The notes beneath the pieces are model-generated. The model was not told the origin of the DNA. It saw only the letters and a list, made by a program, of their open reading frames with translations, and did not search any database. Shown one piece after another: positions 42,977 to 55,739 of a DNA stretch of 64,000 nt. The stretch is from Cyrtodaria siliqua (lineage: Eukaryota; Mollusca; Bivalvia; Adapedonta; Hiatellidae): positions 62,001-126,000 of the forward strand of contig JAWPHD010005580.1 in the NCBI GenBank assembly GCA_037043455.1. Direction: 5' to 3'. Numbering within the stretch: position 1 is the first letter of the stretch; every line of letters starts with the position of its first letter. The position numbers were made by a program, and so were the translations under genes.

Positions 42977-44972
42977 CACATTCCATCAAGATGTGTTTGC
43001 AAAGCAGGGTATACATTCTGGGAATTGCTCATCTTGTAATAAATAGTAATGAGTATAACTTGTATGCCCTATCCTCACCGGGCAGCTATAGGATAAGATA
43101 ATACCATAAAATAATGATTTGTTCAAATGACCAAGTTTGTTCGTGTGGTAACACTTGGGTTAAATTTAATCCCGCACCAGGGGTTACGTGTTTTACATAG
43201 ACTTTGTATAGGGAAATACTTAAAGACATGTTCTATATTTTTTTTTCTGCATAACAGATTTTCTTTAAACCTTTTGCACAGTAAGTCTGTTATATATATA
43301 GACAGAAAATGCAAAAATAATGGTAGGTCACCATAATTGTTAAAATTAAAAAAAAAATTTGTAATGCTACCGTCATGTCAGTCTGTCCAAAAGGTTGAAC
43401 AAGTCCCATGAAATAGCTAAATAAGACATTTGTGAAGTCTAATAATTTATTTTTTGGTCCAAATTCTTCTAAAATTGTATTTAAGTAAAGAACATTTAGT
43501 TATAATAACACTTAAAGCTCATCTTTATGTAAAACCTATCTTTTTTTTTACAAAATCTGTTGAGACCATTACTCAGAATTTATGCACAAATTAGCCCTTA
43601 ATAATACAATTTCCATTTTTTTTGTACGTTCCTAATAATAGAATTTGTTTAAACTTTCTAAGCACATAGTTTAACATATACAAAAACAAAATTTGTAATA
43701 AAAATGTTAGGTCCCCATGCTTGTTTAGAATATTTTTTTTGAAATCCTATCCCTATGCTAATAGGCCAAGTTTAGTATGAAATTATATAGAAATGGTATA
43801 TTTTCCTTTTTTGTTATGTTCCTACATAATAACATTAGCTAATAACAGAATTTGTTCAAACTGCCTCGGCACTTATTTGAACATATAGTAAGACAATATA
43901 TGCAATTAAAAATATAGGTCACCATGCATATTGAGATTTAATATTGGTTTTTGGAACCCTACCATTATGCTTAAAGTTTTTAATTTTGTTTGAATTTTTA
44001 CAAAATGTTATATTTTTTCCTATTTTATGTTTTTTTCTAAAAATAGGCATTTATATAAATAAAGACAATAAATAAACATCAAGAGCAACTTTCCTGTAAA
44101 TCTTTAGGAAAATCCATCCAATAGTTTTAGAAGAGAAGTCGCCCAAAATTCTGCGCATGAAAAACTACAGAAAATGCCTTCTATAAAACCACAAGGTATA
44201 CAGTATATCTCAAATATAATGCATGTAGTATAAGCTCATGGTCCTCTTCCGAATGTGTTCAAATCGTGAACCTGGGAGTTTTACATAGATCGATATATGT
44301 ATATCTTTAAAAAACTATTTTATTTATAAAACTATCTAAGCTAGAGGCCTAATATTTGAATGCATCAAATTATGTTCACTACAAAGTCTGTTCAATTAGT
44401 AGCCCTGGGGGCAAAGTTGGCTTCGCCCCGTGGGGTCACAATTTCCTTTTCATACTCATTTTACATAGACTTTTACAGGAAAAACTTAAAAAATCTTGTG
44501 CTCTGAAACCACAAAGTATATTTTTTTATTTGGATCATTAAATGTGATGTTTTCCTTAAAAAAATCATAATCAAATCATAAAAGTAGATTACGTACAGGT
44601 TAATACATGGCGGAGCAGTGCCTTTCAGTGATAATAGCTCCCGGAGAATGATTTATATAATGGCTCGTCCCGAGGGTGTTTGACTGGACTGATGTTATAC
44701 AACTATAGAGATTGTTATACAACTATAGAGATCTTGAAAATGTTCATACTGCCAGAATCCACTCGAGTAGCCAACGGCGAATATTTAATCTATAGATTAA
44801 AGTTTGTTGCACAAAGAAAATGATAAAAAACATATTTTTTTTAGAAAATGGTTGTGATAGTGTACCGTGTGATTGAAAACAAATAAGAAGTTTATTGAAA
44901 TCGGTCAAATATTTTAAAAGTTATGGACAGTTTTACCGTCTCGAGTCTATGATGACGTCGGTATTAACCTAT
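42977..44972. repeat. Diverged ~200-380-bp repeats; no gene
   Basis: A unit with 'taggtcaccat(g/a)', 'cctaataa(t/c)ag' and 'cagaatttgtt(c/t)aaac' recurs near 43,325, 43,705 and 43,912. A fragment of pearl family IV ('agagcaactttcctgtaaat') lies at 44,080-44,150. A 21-bp direct repeat 'gttatacaactatagagat' is at 44,694-44,733. No coding region was recognised. Confidence 0.5.
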
Positions 44973-45926
44973 ACATTTTTGCTCGTTACTTGCTTAATTC
45001 GCCGTGACATGCATACTCTGAGTAGATATGTATGCTGACAGTTAGATAAATAAGTCGTTTACACTAGGCTGCATAGTATGTAACAAAATATTGACTACTT
45101 TTTGAGAAATTGTCGCTGAAGAATGTAATTTTTTGTCGATCTGAAATGGAAGCGAGGAGTCGCACCTATCGATCGATCGATCCATCGATCCATCCATCCA
45201 TCCATCTATCCATCAGCAAAATTCTGATTAAAAAATATTACGCTGTAGGCCTACGGTGCGTTACCATTTCAAATTTGCTACTGTACGGTGCGTTCAGAAC
45301 CCAAATGTGTACGGTGCGTTACACATATTTCATAATTTACTGTACGGTGCGTTATATATAATTGAGGAGTTTTGGAAGACCATTTCTATATACTTTTGTT
45401 CTTTTAAATAAGAAAAGTTGTTTTATTTTTAGTTTGAGAGTTTCAAACTTTGGAAGTTATAGCAAGACACATAGTTATATAGTTTGAAGTATATGTTCCT
45501 CTTTCAGACTTTATGCTGAACGTCGTTTTTCATCTACATTTGTGTATCTTGTTACAAGAATACTTATTCTTAATTGCAATTCTACAAATTCCAGATTATA
45601 ATTAGAAAGAAAAGCACATAATATTTTTGTATTTGAAAAATTATGCTTGCATCCAAGTTTCACCACATTGTACACTTTTAGAAACTGTCGTGTACCGCCT
45701 TAGTATGGGTATCGAGAGTGATTGAGTTTAAACATATTTTATGTCACATGTATTTACACTATTTGTACACAATAGAAGAAAAAGGATTAGAACGAAAGTA
45801 AAATACTTATGATGTTCTTTTTCTAGGTACAATATACTTGTGTACACAATTGATGGCATGTTTTATAACAGCAGTAATTTGATATGTTTATAACATGCAT
45901 TATGAAGGTAGGTAACTAAAATAATT

Positions 45927-47748
45927 TATACGTATTCCAGAATAGTTTATTTAATTAAATGAAAGAAACATAAGATAGTAAAGTAATAAGGCATTCAAAT
46001 TGAAAGAAAAAAACAAAAAAACTTGAAATATTAAATCAGGTAGAAGAGAATACAATTTAAATGTCATTTTATCATCGTTGCTTGAAATGAGGGTAAATGG
46101 GAATTGACGCAGGGAAGAGGATGCTGCCGTTTATACAACAACAGAGTGAATGAAACGAACTACTGGATAAATCGTTTTGTGTCGTGTTTCTTTATTTATA
46201 TATATTTATGTACCGCGATGGAGATAAGAATGATTGTACATTTTCGTCTCCAAAGAGAAGTGTTTTTAGTATTGTGTTGGTAGACGGGGAATTGAATTTA
46301 GCAATAGATTTCTTATATCGGTGTATTTATTGCAGTTAAAAAAGGAAATATCCAGCATATTCTACGAGTCCATAGGTACCAAATGGCGAGAAATTGCCAT
46401 TAAAACGCATTAAGTGTGCAGTATTTGAAGGTTTCTTTGTCGTAGTAGTAGTTTAATGGAATTTGTTACTACATGTATCACGATTAAGTGAGTTTTTGAA
46501 AGAAAAACTGTTGCGGCGTGACATGAATCTTCAGGTAAGTTATTGTTAGATGTTAGAGATGTTATCGACAGAAGTAGCGACTAAATCAAAGAGGAATTTT
46601 GGGATTAAATTGTGGACCATTTTATAAAACATGATGAATTTATGTTCACGGAGCCTGTTTCCAAGAGTTCCCCAACCGATATCTCTGTTAGATTGTCAAG
46701 ATAGACACGTTTTGTTGCTCCAGTTATTATCCGTTCATTTTCATATTATATTTTGTCTAATTCATAGTTTTCATATATTGCGTGCAGTTATCGAACATAA
46801 TATCGACGTATTCTAATATAGGTTTAATATAGGACGTATAGATGGGTTCTAGTTTCGCATAATATTAATTCTTTGCCATGCTTTTGATTTGATATATTCA
46901 ATGAGCTTGTGCTAGCATAAATCATTTGACAGATATACACCGAGGTGCTTATGGTCATCATTTGATCGTGCATAAATATAGGCGGGTGGTTTATGAAATT
47001 AACTTTGCATGACAAAAGGACAGACTTGGTTTTGGATTTAACAAGCCATCATTCTGCCCAATTTGCAATTTTTAGTAGATCAGAATTAAGTGTATTTGCA
47101 GCAGAGACTGGACTATCTGCAACAATACATATGCCCGTGTCATCTGCAAAAAAGCCGAATGCTTGATTTGATGTCTATAATAATCTTATTAATGTAGAAT
47201 AGAAATAAAACTAACCCCACGATGTAGCCTTAACGTTATTCCAATTAAATTGAGTACCAGGTCAGAAAAGGCAATGTTTTCTCGCACTACGATAACTTTG
47301 GAACACTTTAAGAGATTTCCTGTAATACTAGCAACTTTTTTTCTCAAAATCTCACTTAATCGTCATACATGTAGTAACAACATTTCAATTCCCCGTCTAC
47401 CAACACAACATTAAACACTTTTCTTTGGAGACAAACATGTATCCTACGACACAAACATTATTATCTTCAGCGCGGTAAAGAAATATATATAAAAACAAAC
47501 TCAAAACGATTGATCCAGTAGTTCATTTCATTCACGCTGTTTTTTTTTTTTTTCCAAAAAGGCAGCATCTTCTTCCGCGTGTCAATCCCAATTTACCCCT
47601 ATTTCAAGCAACGATGATAACACTTTTACTTGATTTAACATTTGAAGTTGTGCTATTCCTTTTTCCTTCATTTTGAATGCTGTATTACTCTATTATCTCA
47701 TGTTTCTTTCATGTAATTAAATAAGCTATTCTGGAATACGTATAACAT
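45927..47748. mobile_element. Nested inverted-repeat unit with LINE core
   Basis: Long arms 45,927-46,512 and 47,322-47,748 are diverged reverse complements ('gtattccagaatag' with 'ctattctggaatac'; 'tagacggggaattgaa' with 'ttcaattccccgtcta'; 'cacgattaagtgag' with 'ctcacttaatcgt'). They flank about 800 bases containing a minus-strand LINE RT fragment. It interrupts repeat R. Whether this is one foldback element or two inverted copies of one repeat is unresolved. Confidence 0.65.
46550..47235 (-). pseudogene. Non-LTR (jockey/CR1-type) RT fragment
   Basis: On the minus strand the RT box FADDTGI is at about 47,131-47,150. It is followed by NSDLLKIANWAEWWLVKSKTK and SCKVNFINHPP, then, after frame damage, wording like HLGVYLS and the C-terminal REHKFIMFYKMV. 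FADD plus the W-rich segment is typical of non-LTR RTs. Frameshifts and stops make it dead. It differs from the LINE at 6,055-7,088. Confidence 0.75.
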
Positions 47749-47930
47749 ATTTTAGTGAACACTATTCATTGCTTCTACCTCCAGAATTTATATTAGGCCA
47801 GAAAAAACACACCTGTGTTTCTGGTTACTCAGCTGAAAAAATTAGGGTAGGTAGGTAGGTAATTTTTATTTTTTATTTTTTTTTATTTTTTTTTATTTAT
47901 TTTTTATTTGTTTGTTTGGATCCGTGTAGC

Positions 47931-49954
47931 ATAGGCGTAACGAAGAAATCAGAAGCGGGCCGGGTGACCGAGGCTACCATCCAGTTGGCAGGTTACCAGA
48001 CTTCATCGTTAATGTGACGTCATTAGTAGGTAAACAACCGTTGGTGATTTCCAGCTGGATAAAGAAAGTCAAGGTAACAGTAGATCTACCTAAACTTTAA
48101 AAGCTACTGCAGTATCGATAATCTAAAATACCATGATTAAATGAAAATGCATCGCACTTTAGTGATATATATATCTACTAGTAGTTATTCTGTACCGTAA
48201 AGTCGGTGGGTGGGGAAATTTTAACAACTGCTGTGCCAAGTTTCCAAGAGACGAGTTTGGAAATACACGTGTACTCTTGCGAAAATGAGCATATGGGATC
48301 GGTTTGGTAATATTTCAGTACATTGAGAATAGAAAAAATACACTGTTTTCGAGCCGTTGTCATTTATTCCAACACTAAAGTACACATATCTGGAACTTTT
48401 TTCCTTCAACTATCCATGTAGTCCTGAAAATCAAACGTCTTAACCCCTGTCGATATACTTGTTTGTTCACAAATTTCACTTCCGTACACAAAATGTCCAT
48501 TTCAAATTGTTCACCACATCTCTGTGGGCAGATGGCGTTATGCGGTTTCCTCCACAGTCAGCAAATAGTCCTGCAAAACAAAGTTCAGTGCTAATAAAAA
48601 CTGCCAAACATTGCGTTTTATACAATGGCATAGTAAACACAGTATTCAAACACATTTTTTCACAAGTAACCAGGCCCTGAACTGCCAACACATTTTGTTT
48701 TTAAAGTACTACTTTCGCGTGTAACGACCCGGAAGCAAAATAATACCAGTCTGACACCATATACACAAATATCATACACAGCTAAATGCATATCAACTGG
48801 AATTATTTTATTGTTAAAATAAAATGCCATAAGAAACAAGACACGAAAGAATATATACTTTAGTAGTAGTCGAAATGTTTGTTTATCCTCGCCATTGGCA
48901 ACTATGACTTTCGGCGAGCTTTTCAAAAGAAGATTAAGTCCAGTGTTCGTCGGATGTCGTTACATCAATCGGATCCAATGGAAATTACAAGTTGCAGAAG
49001 AAAAGTTGAGTTGGTGGCAGGTGGGTGAAAGAATCCATCGATGATTATCTATAGTAGTTTAAGTCGTAGAAGATTAAAGTTGATCCAAGTAGATTGTTGT
49101 TTCGACGAATGGGATGACTGCAAAGATGGTAAGTAGGTCAATCCCATTTCCGGCTCGAAAAGATGTTTAGAAGCTCTCCGACCAATCAGGGCACGGTGGA
49201 TTTAAAGCCTCTCTAGTAGGACAATCCGCGTGCATGTGAAATTCTGCGCTGTCACCGCTAAGCAGGTCAATCCTGTTGGTTGTGTCCCGTGATGTTTATG
49301 TCTGTATCCGTGGTGGTTATACGTCTCAGTAGAATCCAAGAAACGGCCCTCAGAAGTGCCACGGTACCACCCTAGTGTGGGGTGTATACCTAATCGGAAC
49401 ATGTTGTATCTGTACTCAGGACTGCCTGAGTACAACACTTTCAACGTTCAGCTCGATTGGACTAGCTTGTACCGAAAGCCCACCGGGCTCGACGTTGATG
49501 GTGGACGATGGTGGCAGTTACAACGTTCGGCCCAATGGTTCGATGTGTAACGACCACAGGGACCGAAGTTGATGGTTGATGTTGATGGTAGTTCCCTGCA
49601 GGACGTGTCGACATCGCTTGTGTTACTTGAAGAGTTGTAGGTATCCTCAGTAAGTAAGTGAAAAAGCTGACCAAGCCTCAATCCGTTGTAGACGGACACG
49701 TCATGCTGGTTCGGTGGTCTGAACGGGAATGTGAACATACTTTAAAGCTACAGAGTCCCTATATCAATCGATTTCTCTTTGTGGCGTGTCGTTATTTGTA
49801 ACTTCATGTTCACCAGCTCATGTCGAAATCGGGTATTTAAGCGAGCAAATATAGCGCAGGAAATCAGTTACTGTACATACATCGACCAGTGCACATCGTA
49901 CCTATACACAGGACGGTAACAGTAATTTTTACAGAAAAAAAAGTTAGTTTTCTT
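47931..49954. other. No gene recognised
   Basis: Several short open frames (for example 49,202-49,738 on both strands) lack recognisable domains or splice context. 'tgtaacgac' recurs near 48,720 and 49,545, but no LTR pair could be established. Left unassigned. Confidence 0.4.
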
Positions 49955-50022
49955 TCGGGGCTCGAACGCACGACCATCTGATTACAAGTCCTGTGCTCTA
50001 TCCACTGAAGTACAACGCTACT
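49955..50022 (-). repeat. tRNA-Thr-like relic
   Basis: On the minus strand, 'cttcagtggatagagcac' (A box), an anticodon loop CTTGTAA (TGT, threonine) and 'cgttcgagccc' (B box) are ordered as in a tRNA. The acceptor and T stems do not pair well, so it is probably a SINE head or pseudogene. Another tRNA-like trace lies on the plus strand at 50,306-50,390 ('gtggtctagaggttcagc', 'ggttcaaattcc'). Confidence 0.5.
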
Positions 50023-50596
50023 TGAGAAAATAGTATACTAACTACCATTTATTATCAGGCAAAATAACTGAACATATTTGAACGCAACTAAAGATGGATC
50101 AGTAAATATGCAGTCCATATTGTCGCACGTGTAAATTAACATTGCCTGGTGTAATACTGTATCTTATCAATATGAGACTAATACTTCGCCTCAAATCAAC
50201 CATATCTCGAATTGTTATTTAGCTCTTGATGAGTTTGTGTGCGCGTTGTTGTTATTACGTAATGCCTATTTAGTGTTAAAAATGCTACAAAAAAACAATA
50301 AATAGCAGTGGTCTAGAGGTTCAGCATACATCTTTCAAATCTTACAAGTGCAAAGCTGTGGTTCAAATTCCGTTACAGGCAACTATTCTTTTATCACATA
50401 TATTCTGAAGCCGTATATTTATCGATGTTACTTGTACGGAGGCTAAATAAAAATGTGAATTTTTCCATATCGATTTCTCCTTATATACGGAGTTTTGGGG
50501 TGTTCGTCGATTTAAAACTACTTCACACGTGACTCATTCATATTCATGAGTTATTACCAGTTAAAATAGGGACTGTACAGCTTTAACAGAATTTGT

Positions 50597-51055
50597 CTTA
50601 AGTTCAAGGCCTGAAACAATACTTCATATTGACTAACCGATTATAACTGATGATTGATCGGTTACCGGTACACCCTACCAATGGTAACCAATTACCGATT
50701 GTAAATTTCAACTGATTGCCCATCACTTGTAAATGACAGATGACATAATTTGGATCTTGCCTTGTTTTTGCAGCGCATAAGCACAATTTTGAAAAAATTA
50801 TATATGCGTCTCATTTCGAATAAACTTCACTTTTCGGTTTACGGAGCTAATTGCGTAAACATCTGGCATACCTGAATAGAAAATGGCTATTCTGATAAAT
50901 ATACACTGATAAGTGATGGGCAGTCGGTTGAAATTTACCAGCGATCATCATTTACAATCGGTTGGATGTAACCAATCAATCATCGGTTATAATCGGTTAG
51001 TTAATATGAAACATAACATGTGTATGTTAATCTGAGTTTGAGGCCTTGAACTTAG
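50597..51055. mobile_element. Foldback/MITE with long imperfect arms
   Basis: Ends 'cttaagttcaaggcct' and 'aggccttgaacttag'. The arms continue with 'catattgactaaccgattat' against 'ataatcggttagttaatatg', then 'acaatcggttggat...' partners, down to 'tgcccatcactt' against 'aagtgatgggca'. A relative of the inner arm ('aaccgatgatcgattata') lies alone at 51,745-51,850. Confidence 0.75.
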
Positions 51056-51149
51056 AATTATTACTGATTAATCAGGTATTCTTTCCTGTCTTGTGTCTTA
51101 TACCATTGCCATTTCAACATCAAACTAATTATAATTGATATAAATAGAG

Positions 51150-51304
51150 GATATTTGTTGTTTTGGAGTGAATAACATATTTTATTTCATCGAGAAGTGA
51201 GAAAACTTTATATGTTCACGAATGCGAAGCATGAGTGAAACTATAAAAGTTTTCTAACTTCGAGGTGAAATAAAAAATGTTATTCACGACAAAACAACAA
51301 ATTT
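51150..51304. mobile_element. Small foldback element, second copy
   Basis: Arms of about 60 bases ('tttgttgttttggagtgaat' with 'attcacgacaaaacaacaaa'; 'ttttatttcatcgagaagt' with 'acttcgaggtgaaataaaa'). The short centre is itself symmetrical ('ttcacgaatgcgaagcatgagtgaa'). Same family as 21,758-21,878. Confidence 0.75.
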
Positions 51305-52719
51305 TCTTTTTATTTTATGATTTTACAAACAATTATTTAAGCAATTTCAGTAACTAAGCTGTTTTACACACCTGGCTACGCGCCCTGTTCACGATGACGT
51401 AACGAAACGTTACATGACGTCACTTTTTTTGAAACCGTTAACGTCATAGAAAGAAAGTAATTAAATAAAAAGTGGATTTAACAGTATAATAGTTGGAATA
51501 TCTTTTGAGTCGTGTTACTGTGCATTTGTGTTGGTTGTACATTAAAAAAGTAGTCCCGGCAGCTACTGTGGAATTAAAGCTCTATATTCCACAGTGTGGA
51601 ATAACACTTTTATTTCACTGATAAAATACAGTATTTCATTGCTTATCATAAAATAAATTTGTTTATTTGTTCATTTTCACAAGTGTGGTCTCATGGAAAA
51701 TAATGTTTATTTCTATTTTGAACATTAAGTGCATATTTACATGCAACCGATGATCGATTATAGACTTTCATAATCGATCATCATAATCGGATGCCTAAGT
51801 AACTGATGATCGACTCGGTTACAATCGAATAAACGGTACATCACTAACACTGATGATATGTTATCTTTCTGGCACTGTTTATGATTTTATCATTTATCAT
51901 ACCTCCCAAGGCACATTATTGTTGATAATATAAGAACAGATTAGTAATATAAACAGTATATTTAAGAATTGATTCACAACTTTTCAGTATTCCTGTTTTT
52001 TTTATCGACGGCAGTGGTTGGCAAATTTACCATAAAATGCAAAGTGAATGGAAAATTTACCATAAAGCTATTTATGTAAAGTTGCCACTCACTATCACCG
52101 TTCAAATCCCAATATTTACATTTCTATTGCATTGACCTTAAATGAAACATGTTTATTTGTTGCATTTAAATTCCCAGTGAAGTAACACTTTTACGTTTTG
52201 GGCAGAGTTAATTAAAGCAAAAAAGGTATAGTTTATTCGTATGATTAACTTGAGAACTGTCGTAAGTTGCTATAAAAAAGCGTGCAAGGTTGGCAACGTC
52301 ACTGTTACCAAGTGTATAAAAGGATTAAATTCAATATTTCTATATTTGTACGGGTTATGAAAAACATTTAAGCTAGTTTAAATTTAGCGAGCAGTGTCTC
52401 GGACTTCACACACTTTAAACTAGCCTAATATTTTGGATAGCCTGTTGAAAGATCTAAATATTGAATTAAATCCTTAAAAAATCAATTCTTCGATGGATTA
52501 ATCTAGTTTTTCATTTGCCTGACTCTAGTACATGCTTGTTAACATCCCTCTGCTAGGAAATATTTTCCTTTTTGCAGTGTTATACAGTAGCTTATTGAAC
52601 ATACATTTTTAATGGCGTATCAACACATTATCTAAGGTTATTTAAAGCCGCACCAGGCAGAGGAGAAGGATATATAGGAATCATATAACCTTCAATACAT
52701 GGGACTGCCCACTTTATGT
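51305..52719. other. No gene recognised
   Basis: AT-rich with repeated 'aatttaccataaa' and the stray foldback arm at 51,745-51,850. No coding region is supported. Confidence 0.4.
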
Positions 52720-52965
52720 CCGGCGCATCCTTGGCCGGGATAGTAAAGAGGCTGCGTCTAAAACTTTCTCGTCTCTCATAGCTACAGGTTTGAATCCCAC
52801 TGTAAGCTTGACTCGTCAAGTGAAAAAGTGTCAATAATCACGGACGGCTGGAGCTATACAGTACTGGTTCTACCCAAGAAAAAAAATGGATTTGCTTCTA
52901 CCACAAAAAAATAGACCGTCATATATAGCCTAACATGTGCGAAATGACCTAAACATAACACAACA
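52720..52965 (+). mobile_element. tRNA-derived SINE, copy 1
   Basis: The A-box-like 'gggatagtaaagaggctgcg' and B box 'ggtttgaatccc' are about 55 bases apart. A shared body follows: 'cacggacggctggagctata', 'ctggttctacccaagaa', 'gcttctaccac', 'gaccgtcatatatagcc'. The minus-strand frame across it is an artefact. Confidence 0.65.
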
Positions 52966-53789
52966 TTCAAACAGTTTATGTCCACATCAAAAAGACAAAG
53001 CTAAGAAATTAAATGCATTCCCATGGGCACATTGAAACACTCAGTGGTGCAAGTAAGATCTCTAGATTCAAAGTCTATCATGCTGTGTCACAACTGTTTC
53101 AGAAATTAAGACATTCTAGACAAATGCTATCAAAAATGTTTGCTGAATCGATTATAAAACTGATTTTTGAAAATATGTTTTTTTTTTGTTGTTGTTTTTA
53201 ATCTCTTTTATATTTTTCAGTGCCATTTCTGCCTTAATTAAGCTGCACCCTTAGATGTCCTGAATGTTCAGGAATGTCCAAGAAAAGAATATAGTATGTA
53301 TCGGTCTTCCATTGTTTGTGGTTGTTTATGACTGCGTTCTGCTTTAATAGTAGAACTCAGCATGAATAACCTGCAGCGGATGGCTTGAACTTGCAACCAA
53401 ACTAAAATGGACTGGATGTACATGTACCATTGAGGCGCAGTCATCTGTGGTTGATGGATACAATAGTGGGATAAGTGATGTACCAAACAATCAATTGTGG
53501 CCAACGATTAGTTATTTAGTAATTGATATTGACATTCCACAAGAGATCATTGCAAAAAATATTATTGCTGAAAACAAAACATACAAGCTACTTAGTCAAG
53601 AATCCGTCAGATTACCACCATCTCAAAATAGTACAAAATAAACTCCTTTTTTATATACAAAGAATGTTACATTTTTTCGCGTACAATGCGGAGACGGAGA
53701 AGCGAACCCGAGCTGCATTCCTCTAGTGACATTGGTGAGAAGTGAGTGAGTTCAAGTACGTTACCCAGACATGATTTGATATTTTATAG

Positions 53790-53985
53790 CGCATCCATGG
53801 TTGATAGGGTAAAGACGCTGCATTTGAAACCATCTCACGCTGTAAGTGTCAATTCTTATGAACGACGGGAAGTATAGAGCATGTGTCTTACATCTTCTAC
53901 CCAGGAATAAGTGAGTTGTCTGCTTCCACCACTAAAAAATGTTGACCGTCATACATAGCCTAAAATATGCTGGAAAATGACATTT
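53790..53985 (+). mobile_element. tRNA-derived SINE, copy 2
   Basis: A relative of the SINE at 52,720, with matching segments in order: 'gttgatagggtaaagacgctgc', 'gaacgacgggaagtatagagc', 'atcttctacccaggaataag', 'tgcttccaccac', 'tgaccgtcatacatagcc'. Identity by eye is about 70-75%. Its B box is degraded. Confidence 0.65.
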
Positions 53986-54603
53986 CACACCAAACAAACA
54001 AAAACGATTTAAGTTTTATTTCAATTGCCCTTAACAAAAATGTTCTTGTCCGGTACATGTGGTAAGTAGCATCTATGGGTCCTTTATTCAAGGTCATGCA
54101 GTTTTCATGTCCAGTCATACTCTTAAACCCCTTCTTTTTCTTTCGAGTAAAGAGCTAGGAACTTCATAGATCATAATTAGCTCTTAAAATAATGAGAGCA
54201 ACCTAATTGGCCTATGTGTTTTCAATAGACCGTGTGTTGCACATTAAATTGATGTTTACATGTTCAAGGTCAGTGTGAATTCATAATTTTCCATTGCAGA
54301 GATGTTCAGATTTTATCATATTTTTAGTAGGTGATAAAACTTATCCTTAGGTTCTATAGTAAAAAAAAAATCTTTGGCAGAGTAAAATGATGATAATGTT
54401 CTAGATTTTGATTTTGAAAGATACATATATTGAATCAATTTGCATGAATGTGCATGACATATGCAGGGTTTTAAAAGAATCACACTGTATATACCTTAAT
54501 TTTAACAGTAAACTTGGTTGAACATCAAGGATAAAGACCGAGTTTATCACCTACCAGAATGCATTGGGTAGGTCTTATTTCTGGTCACTAATTGGTCAGT
54601 TTT

Positions 54604-55166
54604 TAGCTCTACTGATCAGAGATTTGTAGCGACTACTCCTCTGAAACTACTGGATGGATATTCATGAAACTTTAAAGAAATGTTGCCCATGAAGTCTAGT
54701 TGATCCTAGCAAAAATTCATGTTGATGTGAAATCCAAGATGGCCGCCAAATCTAAAAATAAGTTTTTAAAAGACAAGTTTGTAGCAACTACTTCTTGAAA
54801 ACTCTAAGGGATATTGATATGGGACTTTTTCTAAAATGATCAGCATGACATGATGTTGGTCCTTGTCGAAAATCGTTTTGATTCGACGTTAAACATGGCT
54901 GCCAGCGGCCATCTTTGTTTACATAGAGTTATATAATGAAAACTTGTAGCGACTACTCCTCTGAAACTACTTGACGGATTTTCATGAAACTTCACAGGAA
55001 TGTTGCTCTTGATGTCTAATTGATCCTAGCAAAATTTCAGGTTGGCCGGAAATTCAAGATGGCCACCACGGCTAAAAATAAATTTTCAAAAAACAAGTTT
55101 GTAGCGACTACTTTTTGAAATCAAAATCAATCAGTAGAGCTTCAAGGTCATTGACCTCTTGTTTTG
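54604..55166 (-). mobile_element. Pearl-like family IV element, inverted and compact
   Basis: It is the reverse complement of the 18.4-19.9 kb family. It starts with the terminal 'tagctctactgatca', then three units with 'gtagcgactactcctctgaa', 'gatcctagcaaaa' and 'aagatggccgccaaat'. It ends at the left terminus, which reads on the minus strand 'caaaacaagaggtcaatgac'. The ACGG microsatellite is missing from this copy. Confidence 0.7.
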
Positions 55167-55739
55167 ATGATGCTCTATCAAAATTATGAGTACTGATGTA
55201 CTCTGGTGTTCATTCCAATAAGATGTCCAACAAATTGAAACCGTTACCGTATCATTAATATATTAAGCGTGAACATCACTAAAGTTCAAGGTCAAGCATC
55301 TTGCGCAAGTCATTTTCCCTTGGCTTTGTCCGTCTGATGGATAGAAGGTCCAAACTACCAAAGGCTATCCTGTCTGAATGTTAAATAATTATTACAATCT
55401 TTCTGACAGTAAGAGTAGGGCAGGGTTTCATGATTAATCTATTCTTCACCTCCTACTGAGATGGCTCTAATAACCATAATGTGCTGATGATTGTTTTCAT
55501 TTGCATTCCATTGTGTTTTTTAATGAGTTGAGCTCGCTATGAGGCAGTGCCTTATTCATATTAATTATCTGAGGCTGGGTGGTATTGGAAGAACACATGA
55601 CATGATTAATGTTTTTCATAACTTTTGCTCTGTCCCATGGCTGCATTTTCCAATTCTAATAGCCAAAACGGACGCGCAGTGCACCATGAAGGCGGCCATG
55701 TTTTAGCGCGTTTCGTACTCAATCTTTTTGTACATTACC
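55167..55739. other. No gene recognised
   Basis: No coding region or clear repeat boundary, only AT-rich sequence with short relics. Confidence 0.4.

Larger units (their letters stand above)
44973..47930 (+). mobile_element. Dispersed repeat R, left copy, interrupted
   Basis: 44,973-45,905 is matched in inverted orientation by 55,857-56,785 ('gtgacatgca', 'atgtatgctgacagttagat', 'ggctgcatagtatgtaacaa', 'tcactctcgatacccata'). After a 1.8-kb interruption the match resumes at 47,750-47,850 ('cctgtgtttctggttac') and runs into a T-rich tail, as in the right copy. A (CCAT/CGAT)n microsatellite at 45,163-45,212 interrupts the left copy only. The 12-mer TACGGTGCGTTA or close variants occurs four times at 45,249-45,357. 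Confidence 0.75.

Noticed and set aside
48440..49960. LTR retrotransposon
   Set aside because: The repeated 'tgtaacgac' is too short; no long terminal repeats, primer-binding site or gag-pol domains were found.
49955..50022. Functional tRNA-Thr (TGT)
   Set aside because: The anticodon loop is convincing but the T stem and acceptor stem fail.
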